From: Hyphomicrobiales bacterium
GTDB lineage: Bacteria > Pseudomonadota > Alphaproteobacteria > Rhizobiales > Rhizobiaceae
Assembly: GCA_900472925.1 (NCBI GenBank)
Contig: UCJU01000007.1
Span: forward strand, 310,001 to 374,000
Length of the DNA stretch: 64,000 nt
Direction: 5' to 3'
The notes beneath the pieces were generated by a model that ran no database searches, was not told where the DNA came from, and saw only the letters and a program-made list of their open reading frames with translations. The first letter of the stretch is position 1; each line of letters opens with the position of its first letter. Positions 36,694 to 46,029 of this stretch are shown here, piece after piece. Position numbers and translations under genes: made by a program.

Positions 36694-37961
36694 AACCATA
36701 CACGCAGATCAACGGCCAGCGACTGTTGAAACGTCTTGATGATTTCGCCGCAATCGGGGCAACGCCTGCGGGCGGTGTCAATCGGCAGGCACTTTCGCCA
36801 GAGGACCGGACGGCGCGCTCTCTTCTGGCAAGTCTCGCCATTGAGCGTGGTTTTGCGGTTTTTCAAGACGACATGGCCAACCTGTTCATTCGCCGCGAAG
36901 GGAAAAGCAAGGCGAGCCCGCCCTTCCTGATCGGCAGTCACCTTGACAGCCAGCCAACAGGGGGGCGCTATGACGGCGCTCTGGGAACCCTTGCCGCCTT
37001 CGAAGTTCTGGAAACACTGGAAGATGAGGGCATTGAGACGGATGCCCCAATCGAAGTCGTTGCCTGGACAAATGAGGAAGGCAGTCGGTTTGTACCCGGA
37101 ACAATGGGCTCGATGGCATTTTCGCTCGGACAGAGTCCAGAAGAGTGGCACGGGCTTCGGGGGACGGACGGGATTTTCTTTCACGATGCGCTGACTGAGA
37201 CGCTTGGTGCGCTGCCCGTTGCCGAGCAGCGGAAGTTGGGTTTTCCGATTTTAGGCTATCTCGAACTGCATATCGAGCAGGGACCAACGCTCGAAAAGGA
37301 GAACATTCCGATCGGCGTAGTCAACGGTGTGCAAGGAACGCGCTGGCTTGAAGTTACCGTGACGGGGCAGGCGGCACACGCGGGAACCACTCAGCTGGCC
37401 TTCCGTCGCGATCCCATGGTGGCTGTCGCTTCTGCGCTGCACACGCTCCACGGCACGATTATGTCTTTGGACGAAGACGCACGCCTAACGGTCGGGCGGA
37501 TCACCGCTCATCCTGGCTCAATCAATGCTATTCCAGGGTCCGTCACCCTGACGATCGACTTGCGCCATCCAGAAAGCGACCGACTGAATGTCATCGAAGC
37601 CCAAGTTCTGGACACCTTTCAGGCTGCGGCTGCCGCGCAGTCCTGCCAGGCTGATCTTCGCAAGACATTCGACATGAGCCCAGCCTCGTTTTCCAGCATC
37701 AGCATCGATGGCATCGAAAACGCCGCCCGTGACCTTGGACTGGCCTTCAAGCCTATGGTGTCCGGTGCGTTTCACGACGCTCTCTACATCTCGCACGTGG
37801 CACCGACTGCCATGATATTTGTCCCATGCAGGGAAGGACTTAGCCATAACGAAGCGGAATATGTCGAACCCGAGCACAGTGTCGCAGGCGCACAGACATT
37901 GTTTCAGTCGACTTTGAAAGTCATGGATTCTTTAGCCATCACCTCGCGGCGTCGGTCTTGA
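36690..37961 (+). CDS. M20-family amidohydrolase (allantoate/N-carbamoyl-amino-acid hydrolase-like)
   Basis: This is a zinc-dependent hydrolase of 423 residues related to HyuC, AllC and beta-ureidopropionase. Metal and catalytic motifs: IGSHLDSQPTGGRYDGALG (His, Asp), WTNEEGSRF (Glu-Glu), GQAAHAGTT and LSHNEAEYVEP (His). A dimerisation lid occupies the middle third. Family members hydrolyse carbamoyl, acyl or ureido groups from amines. It overlaps the BtpA-like gene by four bases and closes the operon, pointing to a substrate with an amide or ureide bond in addition to a sugar. Confidence 0.88.
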   Translation: MKPYTQINGQRLLKRLDDFAAIGATPAGGVNRQALSPEDRTARSLLASLAIERGFAVFQDDMANLFIRREGKSKASPPFLIGSHLDSQPTGGRYDGALGTLAAFEVLETLEDEGIETDAPIEVVAWTNEEGSRFVPGTMGSMAFSLGQSPEEWHGLRGTDGIFFHDALTETLGALPVAEQRKLGFPILGYLELHIEQGPTLEKENIPIGVVNGVQGTRWLEVTVTGQAAHAGTTQLAFRRDPMVAVASALHTLHGTIMSLDEDARLTVGRITAHPGSINAIPGSVTLTIDLRHPESDRLNVIEAQVLDTFQAAAAAQSCQADLRKTFDMSPASFSSISIDGIENAARDLGLAFKPMVSGAFHDALYISHVAPTAMIFVPCREGLSHNEAEYVEPEHSVAGAQTLFQSTLKVMDSLAITSRRRS

Positions 37962-38218
37962 AGATCGTAGACGATGAAAATTCCCCGAGAAGACATGTCA
38001 CTGTTTCGATTTGGGGGCTTGGCTTCGAAAAGTTTACTTTCAGGTTTTCAGGAATGTTGCCCAATGCGTCGCCGGCTTGTATCCCTTCAAGGCGAGGCAA
38101 CGAGTGCTTCCGTCATGTTGCGCAAATCAAATTGACGCTCCAACAGATGCCGGTTTTGCCCGCGGCTGAGGTACACTCCTCGGCAGACGCTTTTAACGGA
38201 TCCGATGCTGGAGATATC

Positions 38219-38629
38219 TTAATGGGTCTTTTCCAAGGTTACGGTGACAGATCCTGGGCGGTCGAAGATTGAAACGTCCCCATTTACCTGACCAAGGTTG
38301 ATGATTCCAGGTGAGGGAACGCGGCCGCTGCGATAGTAGATCACGAAATGATCGGCACTCCACAGGCCAAGCGTTCCGATTGAGAAGTCTCGCTGCCGGG
38401 TAAGGTCCGGTAGGGATGAGGGCAGGTTTCCAGTCTTTTCTTGGCGGAGATGGTCGGACATCTCGATCGTCAATGGCAGCATGCGCGCCAGCGATCTGGA
38501 GGCTTCGTTATTGGCGAGAGTTGCGGTGACTTCGCCCCACGCTGAGGAAATCCGGATGCTTTCTTGAGCCATGACAGGTCCCGTCAATCCCAGTGCGACG
38601 ATAGCTGAGGCCAATATTGTCTTGGGCAC
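38219..38629 (-). CDS. exported cyclophilin-like fold protein
   Basis: The product has 136 residues with a Sec signal peptide (about 1-21, ending VMAQ). The mature part (IRISSAWGEVTATLANNEAS, RSLARMLPLTIEMSDHL, DFSIGTLGLWSADHFVIYYR) matches the small cyclophilin-like barrel seen in the TM1367 group. It lacks the residues for prolyl isomerase activity, as is usual for this group. It ends a minus-strand group with the cupin, hydrolase and MFS genes. Confidence 0.75.
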   Translation of the reverse strand: MPKTILASAIVALGLTGPVMAQESIRISSAWGEVTATLANNEASRSLARMLPLTIEMSDHLRQEKTGNLPSSLPDLTRQRDFSIGTLGLWSADHFVIYYRSGRVPSPGIINLGQVNGDVSIFDRPGSVTVTLEKTH

Positions 38630-38702
38630 GTGATCGTCTCCGTTTCGGTTTGGATTGGAGGCGCGGAGTGGTCACCCACCCCCGCAGCCCATAGGTTTGT
38701 TT

Positions 38703-39524
38703 CTACTCTGCGGCGCCCTTGCCGTAGTCCTCGTCGGATACCTTCTCCATCCAGGTGACAGCACTTCCGTCGAGCGCTTCGGCTACGGCGAAATGGCTCA
38801 TCGATTCACTAGCTGAGGCACCATGCCAATGCCGGATCAGCGGTGGGATCCAGACAACGTCTCCTGGGCCGACCTGCTGAACTGGCTCCCCCTCCTTCTG
38901 TACCCAGCCAAGTCCGCTGACGATGAACAGGGTCTGCCCGAGAGGATGTGTATGCCAAGCAGTGCGAGCACCAGCCGAGAAGGAAACCGTGGCCCCGCCA
39001 ATGCGCGCGGGAGCTTCGGCTTGATAACGGCCCGAGATATGGACGCTGCCCGTGAAATACTCAGCGGGAGCTGGCGCGGCACCGGCGCCCGCGGGAGTGA
39101 TAGTGATGTTTGCCTGTGGAGCGCTCACTTGAATTCCTTTCCTGTTTTCAAAAACCTGTCTGAGGACAGGTACCGCGGAGATGGCTCCCGGACAGCCAGA
39201 GTAGAATGCATCATGTGTCAGTACTTCGGAAGCTTCCGGCGACGTCAAGCCATTATCCATGGCGCGGTTGGCATGGAACGGCAATTGCTCCGGCTGACCA
39301 ACCGCGATCAGCGCAGCCATCGTCACGAGGCTCCGGTCTCGCGCTGAAATATCTGGTCGCGGCCACAAGTCTCCGAACAGCACACGTTTGGTAAGGTCGG
39401 CTAGCGCCGCCGCTATCGGCGCAAAGGTAGCATCGACCGTCGCCTTTCTAGTGCGCGGCAGCGCAAACCTCGCTGCAAATAGGCGCCTGATGCGATGGCT
39501 TGGCCTACGCCAGATGCTGTCCAA
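38703..39524 (-). CDS. carboxymuconolactone decarboxylase-like/cupin fusion, start uncertain
   Basis: The clear homology begins near 39440. An AhpD/CMD-like domain (LFGDLWPRPDISARDRSLVT, then FHANRAMDNGLTSPEASEVL) is followed by a cupin_2 domain (HTHPLGQTLFIVSGLGW, GDVVWIPPLIRHWHG). No ATG or GTG is found between the upstream stop (39505) and this homology; TTG at 39524 would overlap that gene by 20 bases, and ATGs further up lie deep in the other gene. The protein may have lost its N-terminal signal sequence. Family members occur with alpha/beta hydrolases and reductases in quinone or aldehyde detoxification clusters. Confidence 0.65.
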   Translation of the reverse strand: MDSIWRRPSHRIRRLFAARFALPRTRKATVDATFAPIAAALADLTKRVLFGDLWPRPDISARDRSLVTMAALIAVGQPEQLPFHANRAMDNGLTSPEASEVLTHDAFYSGCPGAISAVPVLRQVFENRKGIQVSAPQANITITPAGAGAAPAPAEYFTGSVHISGRYQAEAPARIGGATVSFSAGARTAWHTHPLGQTLFIVSGLGWVQKEGEPVQQVGPGDVVWIPPLIRHWHGASASESMSHFAVAEALDGSAVTWMEKVSDEDYGKGAAE

Positions 39525-40611
39525 AGAATTGGGCAATACGGTCGAACGGGATGAGATCGACGCGGTCATAGAGATCGACATGACCGGCGCCCTTGATCCA
39601 GACCAGTTCCTTCGGCTCGGCGGCCCGGTTGTAGGCGTCCTGACTGAATTCTTTCGAATGCGCTTGATCACCCGAGATGAACAGCATCGGCCGTGGCGAA
39701 ATCGTTGCGATGTCGTTGAACGGATAGAAGTTCATGAACTTGACGGCGCTGCTTAATGTTGGTTTTGTCGTTGTCTCTCTGGCGACGCCTGCTGGCGTGA
39801 ATTCACCGCGACGCGTCCTATAGAAATCGTAGAACTCACGCTGGATCGGGTCGGTATTCGCCGTCAGTTGCAGTGTGGTGCCGCCGATATACTGGATGTC
39901 TGCGCCATCAGCCTCCGCCCAGCGCTGTTCGGCCGCCGTTGCGATGAACTGCTTGCGCTGCTCGACTGTCTGGGACTTATTGAGTGCATCGCGGAAGGCA
40001 GCGCCCATGTCGTACATGCTGACGGTCGTGATTGCCTTGATGCGCGGATCGATCTTGGCCGCACTGATAACGAAGCTGCCACTGCCGCAGACCCCGATGG
40101 CGCCGATATTGATGCGGTTAACGAATGGATGCGAGCCAAGAAAATCGACCCCGGCGCTGAAGGCTTCGGCATAGGCTTCCGGAGAAACTAGATTGCGCGG
40201 TTGTCCTTCGCTTTCGCCCCAGAAAGGAAGATCGATAGACATCGTGACAAAACCCTGCTCGGCCATCTTGGTGGCATAGAGGTTGGCGCTCTGCTCCTTG
40301 ACCGCGCCCATTGGGTGCCCAACGATGATCGCCGGGTGCTTCGACGCTTGGTCGAGGTTCTTAGGTCGGAAAAGATTGCCGGCGACTTTTGTCTGATACT
40401 GGCTCTTGAACGTGACCTTCTGCACGCTCACGCGGTCGCTGATGTAGAAATTGGACGCTCCGTTGGACATGTCTTGAGCCCTTGCGATCATGGTGTCGAA
40501 CATGGACATCGCGCCGAAGGCGGCGACGCCTGCACCGGTCATCTTGAGGAGGTTGCGGCGGTCGATGCCGGTTTTTTGCGTTGTCGTGCCGTCTTGGTCT
40601 GGGTTTGTCAC
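39505..40611 (-). CDS. exported alpha/beta hydrolase (dienelactone-hydrolase/YcjY-like)
   Basis: The product has 368 residues from a GTG at 40611, which is preceded by AAGGAGA; the frame is open to 40776 but without that support. The N-terminus has a Tat motif (DRRNLLKMTGAGVAAFGAMS), so it is probably periplasmic. The nucleophile region is GVCGSGSFVISAAK, an acidic residue lies in LFISGDQAHS, and His in GAGHVDLYD. It follows the MFS transporter gene and precedes the CMD-cupin gene on the same strand. Confidence 0.82.
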   Translation of the reverse strand: MTNPDQDGTTTQKTGIDRRNLLKMTGAGVAAFGAMSMFDTMIARAQDMSNGASNFYISDRVSVQKVTFKSQYQTKVAGNLFRPKNLDQASKHPAIIVGHPMGAVKEQSANLYATKMAEQGFVTMSIDLPFWGESEGQPRNLVSPEAYAEAFSAGVDFLGSHPFVNRINIGAIGVCGSGSFVISAAKIDPRIKAITTVSMYDMGAAFRDALNKSQTVEQRKQFIATAAEQRWAEADGADIQYIGGTTLQLTANTDPIQREFYDFYRTRRGEFTPAGVARETTTKPTLSSAVKFMNFYPFNDIATISPRPMLFISGDQAHSKEFSQDAYNRAAEPKELVWIKGAGHVDLYDRVDLIPFDRIAQFFGQHLA

Positions 40612-40688
40612 TGCGCGTCTCCTTAAATGGTGGTGAGATGGAATTGGCCTGGATTGATTGCATTGGATGGAATGACCGGTGCCCGCGG

Positions 40689-41924
40689 TCAGTGGCGTGT
40701 CGAGAAACGCCATGCGGCGATTGAGAGCAGGAACGCGGCCACGAGCAGCCCTGCTGCAAAGAGGAAAGCTGTCCACCAGCCGTAGCCATCAAACAACACG
40801 CCGCCGATCGAAGCGCCCAGCGTAATGGCAAGCTGGATAGTTGCGACTTGCAGCCCACCGCCTGCCTCTGCATCGTCAGGCATGGTGCGGCTGAGCCAGG
40901 TGCCCCAACCCACGGGAGCGGCCGTGCTGAACAGGCCCCAGCCGATCAGAAGTATGGCTGTTATGATCGGGGACGATCCGAACGCGATCAGTCCCACGGC
41001 AAGGATCGCCATGATGAGAGGAATCGTGCACAGAATGAGGAAGAGGTGTTTGTGTAGCAGTTGGCTGACGATGGTCGTCCCTGCGACGCCTGCCAGACCC
41101 ATCAAGAGAAGCAGGAGGGAGAGCGTCGATATCGACACCGAGGTTACGGTTTCCAGGAAAGGGCGCAGATAGGTGAAAAGGGCGAATTGACCCATGAACA
41201 GCAGCATGATCGCGACCATACCGATGGCAACATGAGGTCGGGCGAGCAGCCTGAAAACATTCGCCGAACTTTCTTGGCGGCGGGGTGGAAGCGACGGGAG
41301 GCTAATCCACTGCCAAACCAGTGCGACAAGCGCCAGAGGTACGACGGTAAAGAATGCGCCGCGCCAGCCGATATAGCTCCCGAGCAGGCTTCCCAGCGGC
41401 GCGGATATCGTCGCTGCAATGGCATTGCCTGCGTTTAGCATGGCAAGGCCCTTTGGGACGGAATCCTCCGGTACCAACCGCATGACGATCGAGGTCGACA
41501 TGGACCAGAATCCGCCTATGGCGACACCGAGCATTGCGCGGCCGATCATCAACACGAGATAATTCGGAGCGAAGGTGACGATCGTTCCCGAAAGAGCCAG
41601 CATCAACGAGAACGCGGCAAGAACCAGACGCCTGTCCAAACCACGCACCAGTCCCGCGACGAAAATGCTGGTCAAGACAGCAAAGACGCCGGAGATCGAG
41701 ATTGCCTGGCCGGCACGACCTTCCGTCACACCCAGTTCGTTTGCAATCGGTGAGAGGAGGCTCACCGGCATGAATTCAGACGCAATCAGGACGGCCACGC
41801 ACAATGCCATTGAAAAAACGGCGCCCCAGGCAGCCTTGTGCCCATGCGTGGTCTGCGCCGCCGGCATCGCAGCGTCTTGGTCACTATCGCTGAATTCGGA
41901 TGATATGAAAGCTTGATGTGTCAT
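40689..41924 (-). CDS. MFS efflux transporter (DHA1, AraJ/NepI-like)
   Basis: This is an inner-membrane transporter of about 411 residues with 12 hydrophobic segments. It shows the DHA1 motifs LIASEFMPVSLLSPIANELG, GLDRRLVLAAFSLMLALSG (motif A-like loop) and GRAMLGVAIGGFWSM (motif C-like). The start at 41924 (MTHQAFISSEF) is preferred over an upstream one. A LysR gene is divergent at 42022, only about 100 bp away, so the efflux-hydrolase group is probably its target. Likely substrates are small toxic organics. Confidence 0.87.
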   Translation of the reverse strand: MTHQAFISSEFSDSDQDAAMPAAQTTHGHKAAWGAVFSMALCVAVLIASEFMPVSLLSPIANELGVTEGRAGQAISISGVFAVLTSIFVAGLVRGLDRRLVLAAFSLMLALSGTIVTFAPNYLVLMIGRAMLGVAIGGFWSMSTSIVMRLVPEDSVPKGLAMLNAGNAIAATISAPLGSLLGSYIGWRGAFFTVVPLALVALVWQWISLPSLPPRRQESSANVFRLLARPHVAIGMVAIMLLFMGQFALFTYLRPFLETVTSVSISTLSLLLLLMGLAGVAGTTIVSQLLHKHLFLILCTIPLIMAILAVGLIAFGSSPIITAILLIGWGLFSTAAPVGWGTWLSRTMPDDAEAGGGLQVATIQLAITLGASIGGVLFDGYGWWTAFLFAAGLLVAAFLLSIAAWRFSTRH

Positions 41925-42021
41925 GGCGGCAATATATGCCGCGACCAGTTCGAAGATTAGCCGTTGCAATTCGCTTGCACTTATCGACGTATGACATCAA
42001 TCAATGACGGTAGAGGCGAGC

Positions 42022-42909
42022 ATGAAGCGGGAAGATCTCAATGACATGCTATGGTTCCTGGCGGTCGCAGAGGAGCGAAGCTTCACCAAGGCGGCAGCGA
42101 AACTCGGCACGTCGCAATCCACGATCAGCCACACAATCAAAAAACTTGAAGCTCGGATGGGCCTCCGTCTTTTGACGCGGACAACCCGCAGTGTCTCTCC
42201 AACGGAGGCGGGTGAGCGATTGATCCGATCACTGGCTCCGCGCATCGAGGAAATTGAAACCGAGATCGATGCGCTGATGGAGATCAGAGACAAACCATCC
42301 GGTTCGGTCAGGATAACACTTTCCGATCACGCACTTGAAAGCGTCGTCTGGCCTAAACTGCAATCGGTGCTGCATCAGTTTCCCGACATCAAGGTCGAGC
42401 TGAACAGCGACAATAGTTTTCGGAACATCGTTGAAGAGAAATTCGATGCAGGCGTCCGCTTGGGTGAGAGCTTGGACAAGGACATGATCGCCGTTCGCAT
42501 CAGTCCAGACTGGCGCTTGGTCGCAGTCGCGTCTCCCCGCTATCTTGAGACGCGGACAACGCCCTCGACGCCACAAGAACTGGTCGGTCACGATTGCATC
42601 AATCACCGGCAGTCGCGAGCAGGTGGTCTTTACGCTTGGGAGTTCGAAAAGGATGGCAGGGAAGTCCGGGTCCGTGTTGAGGGGCAGCTAACGTTCAATT
42701 CTTCATACGCCATGATCGATGCCGCTGTTGCCGGATATGGCATTGCTTATGTGCCGGAAAGTCTCGTTGAAAAAGAGCGGGCATCGGGGCAATTGATACA
42801 AATCCTTGATGACTGGTCTCCCATGTTTACTGGATACTACCTATTCTATCCAAGCAGGCGGCAGAATTCACCTGCCTTCAAGGTTGTCGTTGATGCTTTG
42901 AGGGCTTGA
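42022..42909 (+). CDS. LysR-family transcriptional regulator
   Basis: The product has about 295 residues. The HTH is MLWFLAVAEERSFTKAAAKL, GTSQSTISHTIKKLEARMGL. The effector domain is of the AaeR/DmlR kind (VRITLSDHALESVVWPKLQS, FDAGVRLGESLDKDMIAVRI). The start at 42022 has GAGG just upstream; 42004 is in frame. It is divergent from the MFS gene, which it probably regulates together with the downstream hydrolase. Confidence 0.88.
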   Translation: MKREDLNDMLWFLAVAEERSFTKAAAKLGTSQSTISHTIKKLEARMGLRLLTRTTRSVSPTEAGERLIRSLAPRIEEIETEIDALMEIRDKPSGSVRITLSDHALESVVWPKLQSVLHQFPDIKVELNSDNSFRNIVEEKFDAGVRLGESLDKDMIAVRISPDWRLVAVASPRYLETRTTPSTPQELVGHDCINHRQSRAGGLYAWEFEKDGREVRVRVEGQLTFNSSYAMIDAAVAGYGIAYVPESLVEKERASGQLIQILDDWSPMFTGYYLFYPSRRQNSPAFKVVVDALRA

Positions 42910-43251
42910 ATGTCCAATCGCCTCGTCCGGTCGAGCCCAAATGCCGTGCAATTTACTTCGAGTTGCCGTCTGTGACGGCTACGTCGAGTGACAACCCTCG
43001 CGACATTCTTTAGTTCGCCGTCAGAGCTTACCGAGAAGGAAGAGTTGCGCTTGCCACACTCGTTGACATTCGAAGGGGAGCAGTCCGCGCTTTGGATCGC
43101 AAGTGGTGGTGGTGGCAGATGGTCGCTTCGTGGTTATCTTTCGGGGGGATGCGACCGCATGAGTGTCAAAAGATCAAAGCGCCACAACACGAACGTCAAA
43201 TATGTTGGTGTCCCGCGCTGATGTCGAGTGACCTACCAATTCGCCTGACCA
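42910..43251. other. gene-free stretch between two convergent LysR genes
   Basis: No convincing gene. A frame ending KRSKRHNTNVKYVGVPR before 43221 looks faintly protein-like but has no family I recognise. The two flanking LysR genes converge here, so terminators are expected, but I see no strong hairpin with a T run. Confidence 0.35.
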
Positions 43252-44148
43252 CTATCGATTAGCAAATTCTCGCGCAGCCTGAATGAAGGCACTGAAGGCG
43301 GCCGGCGGATTTTTTCTACCTGGGTAGTACAACGCTAAGGGCGCCAACGAGGGCGTCCAGTCTTCGAGCACGCGCACCAAGCGACCGGTTGATATGTCAT
43401 CGCGCACATCGGCCTCCATGACGTATCCGAGCCCGACGCCATTTCGAGCCGCGATCCTGACCAGGCTTGGCTCGTCGAGGGTTATCGAACCCTGCACATC
43501 GATCTGGACAGCATGCCCGCCCTCTTCAAATTTCCACCGGAACAGGGCGTTGTTCGGCAGACGGGCACGGATACAGCGGAAACGATACAGGTCATCCGGT
43601 ACGGTTGGCATGCCATGCGTGCGCAAAAAGTCTGGCGATGCAACAACGGCATTGCTGCGCTTCAAACCGAGTGGCACGGCGATCATGTCGGTCGGCACCA
43701 GATCGGCCGGCCTCAAGCCCAGATCGAAGCCTGCGGCAACGATGTCAACGATCCGCCCTTCCGTGACCAGGTCGATATGAACCTGAGGGTAGCGCTGGAT
43801 GAAGGACAATATCAGCGGCTCAATCACCTCTCGGGCTGCCGTCGCGAAGGCATTGATGCGCAATGTGCCTGCCGGTGTTTCCTGAAGAGATTGGACCGTG
43901 AGCATGGCATCGTGGATGTCCCTCATCGCCGGGCCAACGCGCTCGGCAAAGGTTCTTCCTGCGTCTGTCAGCGAGACGCTGCGCGTTGTCCGGTTGAACA
44001 GGCGAACGCCGAGACGCTGCTCAAGCTTTGCGACGGCATTGCTCAGTGCTGTGGTGGACATGCCAAGTTCGAGCGCGGCAGCCCGAAACGAGCCGAGGCG
44101 CGCGATGCTGAGAACGGCGTCCAGATCGACCAAGACAGAAGGTGTCAT
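43252..44148 (-). CDS. LysR-family transcriptional regulator
   Basis: The product has 298 residues, with [43 protein letters not shown] and effector domain [40 protein letters not shown]. It is divergent from the NTF2-like/SDR pair, with about 135 bp between, and is the likely regulator of that pair. Confidence 0.9.
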   Translation of the reverse strand: MTPSVLVDLDAVLSIARLGSFRAAALELGMSTTALSNAVAKLEQRLGVRLFNRTTRSVSLTDAGRTFAERVGPAMRDIHDAMLTVQSLQETPAGTLRINAFATAAREVIEPLILSFIQRYPQVHIDLVTEGRIVDIVAAGFDLGLRPADLVPTDMIAVPLGLKRSNAVVASPDFLRTHGMPTVPDDLYRFRCIRARLPNNALFRWKFEEGGHAVQIDVQGSITLDEPSLVRIAARNGVGLGYVMEADVRDDISTGRLVRVLEDWTPSLAPLALYYPGRKNPPAAFSAFIQAAREFANR

Positions 44149-44284
44149 TATCCCTCTTTCCGAAATTCCTCATCCTCTTTCATCCTAATTATCACGTCAA
44201 GCAACTTGCATTAGATTGCCTTCATCGTCCTCTACAGGGCGCCGCCCTCAGCTGGCAGAGGCTGGAACCAGGATCGATGAACCA

Positions 44285-44614
44285 ATGACACTCAAATTAC
44301 CCAAGGCCATCGAAGCGTATTTCGAGGCCGACCGAACAAGCAGCCCGGATGCGATCGCTGCCACATTTACCGAGAACGGCATCGTGAAAGACAAGGGCAA
44401 GATCCACAGAGGTCGTGATGCCATCCGCGCATGGACGGCCGATGAAGCTCAGCAATACAACTATACGGTGGAGCCCTTTCTCATGACCACCGAAAACGGA
44501 AAAATACAGGTGACCGCCCATGCAGCCGGCGACTTCCCTGGCAGCCCCATTGATCTGCGTTTCTTCTTCGTCGTCGCAGGCGACAAGCTCGCCGAACTGG
44601 AGATCACCGTATGA
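44285..44614 (+). CDS. SnoaL/NTF2-like protein
   Basis: The product has 109 residues and a cone-shaped NTF2-like fold: [40 protein letters not shown], and [17 protein letters not shown] at the C-terminus. The start at 44285 ([16 protein letters not shown]) gives the domain exactly. It overlaps the SDR gene by four bases. Members are small hydrolases, isomerases or ligand-binding proteins; here it may assist the reductase. Confidence 0.82.
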   Translation: MTLKLPKAIEAYFEADRTSSPDAIAATFTENGIVKDKGKIHRGRDAIRAWTADEAQQYNYTVEPFLMTTENGKIQVTAHAAGDFPGSPIDLRFFFVVAGDKLAELEITV

Positions 44615-45390
44615 CACAGTTCCTCACCCTGCAGGGTCGTCGCGCCCTCATCACTGGTGGCACTTCGGGTGCTGGCGCTGCAACCGTGGCGCTGTTCAAG
44701 GAGCTTGGTGCCAAGGTACTAACGACTGCCCGGAAAAAGCCTGCAGGTTTTTCGGGAGCGTCATTCGTTGAAGCCGACCTGACCACAACGGCGGGGGTCA
44801 CGACCGTCGTTGACGCGGTGAGCCGAGAGCTCGGCGGCCTCGATATCCTTGTGAACATGCTGGGTGGCTCGTCGGCCCCTTCAGGCGGCTTCACCGCGCT
44901 AACCGACGAGGAATGGGAAAAAGAGTTCAATCTCAACTTCTTCCCGGCGGTCAGGCTGGATCGCGCTCTCATTCCCGGGATGGTGGCTCAGGGAAGCGGT
45001 GTCGTCATCCACGTGACCTCGATCCAGAGAAATCTTCCGCTGCCTGAGGCGACGACCGGTTATGCGTCGGCCAAGGGAGCCCTCAACACCTACAGCAAAA
45101 GCATCTCCAAAGAGGTCTCTCCGAAGGGCGTGCGAGTGGTGCGGGTCTCCCCTGGCTGGATCGCCGATCCGGGTGCCAACGGTCTGGCTCTGCGCATCGC
45201 CGAGGAAGCCGGCATCGACTACGATGCGGCAGTCCAGGTCATCATGAACTCCCTTGGCGGCATACCGCTTGGGCGACCGGCAAAGCCGGAAGAGGTTGCT
45301 GATCTCATTGCTTTCCTTGCCTCGGATCGAGCCGCATCGATTACAGGAACCGAGCATATCATCGACGGCGGGACCGTTCCGACCGCTTGA
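44611..45390 (+). CDS. short-chain dehydrogenase/reductase
   Basis: This is a classical SDR of 259 residues. The cofactor loop is [12 protein letters not shown], then NMLGGSS, the catalytic Ser in HVTSIQRN, and Tyr/Lys in [10 protein letters not shown]. It ends with [18 protein letters not shown]. Cofactor preference is not obvious; the Arg/Lys run after the second strand (TTARKKP) hints at NADP. It is translationally coupled to the SnoaL-like gene and opposed to the MarR gene. Confidence 0.9.
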   Translation: MTQFLTLQGRRALITGGTSGAGAATVALFKELGAKVLTTARKKPAGFSGASFVEADLTTTAGVTTVVDAVSRELGGLDILVNMLGGSSAPSGGFTALTDEEWEKEFNLNFFPAVRLDRALIPGMVAQGSGVVIHVTSIQRNLPLPEATTGYASAKGALNTYSKSISKEVSPKGVRVVRVSPGWIADPGANGLALRIAEEAGIDYDAAVQVIMNSLGGIPLGRPAKPEEVADLIAFLASDRAASITGTEHIIDGGTVPTA

Positions 45391-45417
45391 TCGCTCAGGT
45401 CACCTCAAACATTGCAG

Positions 45418-45885
45418 TCAGGCGGGTGCGTCCCACCCGCCGATCTGCGAGTAGATCGCGTCACGCAGATGCCGCACGTCGCTATTCAACGCGGCAAGTT
45501 CCTGTGGTGTCTGGTTAGAGGCCGCCAGCAGGGTATCGCTGAGGCAGCCTGCCTTGTGCTGCAAGGCACGACCCTGATCTGTCAGCGCCACGAGAACCTG
45601 ACGTTCGTTCTTAGCGTTGCGCGTCCGGCGCAGGTGCCCTGCGGCCTCCAGGCGTTTCAATAGAGGCGTCAACGTGCTGGATTCGAGAGCAAGCCGATCC
45701 GCAATGGAAACGACAGTCTGCTCGTCTTCTGCCCAGAGGACATTGAGAACAAGATATTGCGGGTAGGTCAGTCCGAGCTCGTCAAGCAGCGGCTTGTATG
45801 CGCGCTGGATAGCAATGCCTGCAGTATAAATCGCATAGCACAGCTGGTCGCGCAGGGGCGGAGGATTGTTGTGGCGTTGGGTCAT
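45418..45885 (-). CDS. MarR/OhrR-type regulator with N-terminal cysteine
   Basis: The product has 155 residues. LRDQLCYAIYTAGIAIQRAY contains a Cys at residue 16 in the position of the peroxide-sensing Cys of OhrR (LCFALYSA). The winged HTH (LVLNVLWAEDEQTVVSIADR, SSTLTPLLKRLEAAGHLRRT) is typical. It is divergent from two exported alpha/beta hydrolase genes, with palindromic sites between. It is likely a redox-sensitive repressor of those genes and of itself. Confidence 0.87.
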   Translation of the reverse strand: MTQRHNNPPPLRDQLCYAIYTAGIAIQRAYKPLLDELGLTYPQYLVLNVLWAEDEQTVVSIADRLALESSTLTPLLKRLEAAGHLRRTRNAKNERQVLVALTDQGRALQHKAGCLSDTLLAASNQTPQELAALNSDVRHLRDAIYSQIGGWDAPA

Positions 45886-45933
45886 TCTGAACTCCTGTGG
45901 TCTTCCACATAATCGAATTTATCATAAAAACAA

Positions 45934-46008
45934 ATATCGCGATAATAATTATGTTGACGCGCAAACTGAAATGTGGAAATTAATAGATATCGCAATAATA
46001 ATTATCGC
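45934..46008. promoter_or_regulatory. two copies of ATATCGC(G/A)ATAATAATTAT between MarR and hydrolase genes
   Basis: Copy 1 is at 45934-45952 and copy 2 at 45987-46005, 53 bp apart (five turns). Each contains a near-perfect form of the palindrome GATAATAATTATC: copy 1 lacks the last C, and copy 2 has C for G at the first base. The second ends 22 bp before the hydrolase ATG. Position and palindromy fit MarR-type operators, one per divergent promoter. Confidence 0.6.
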
Positions 46009-46029
46009 TATTAGAAAGAGGAGAGCACT

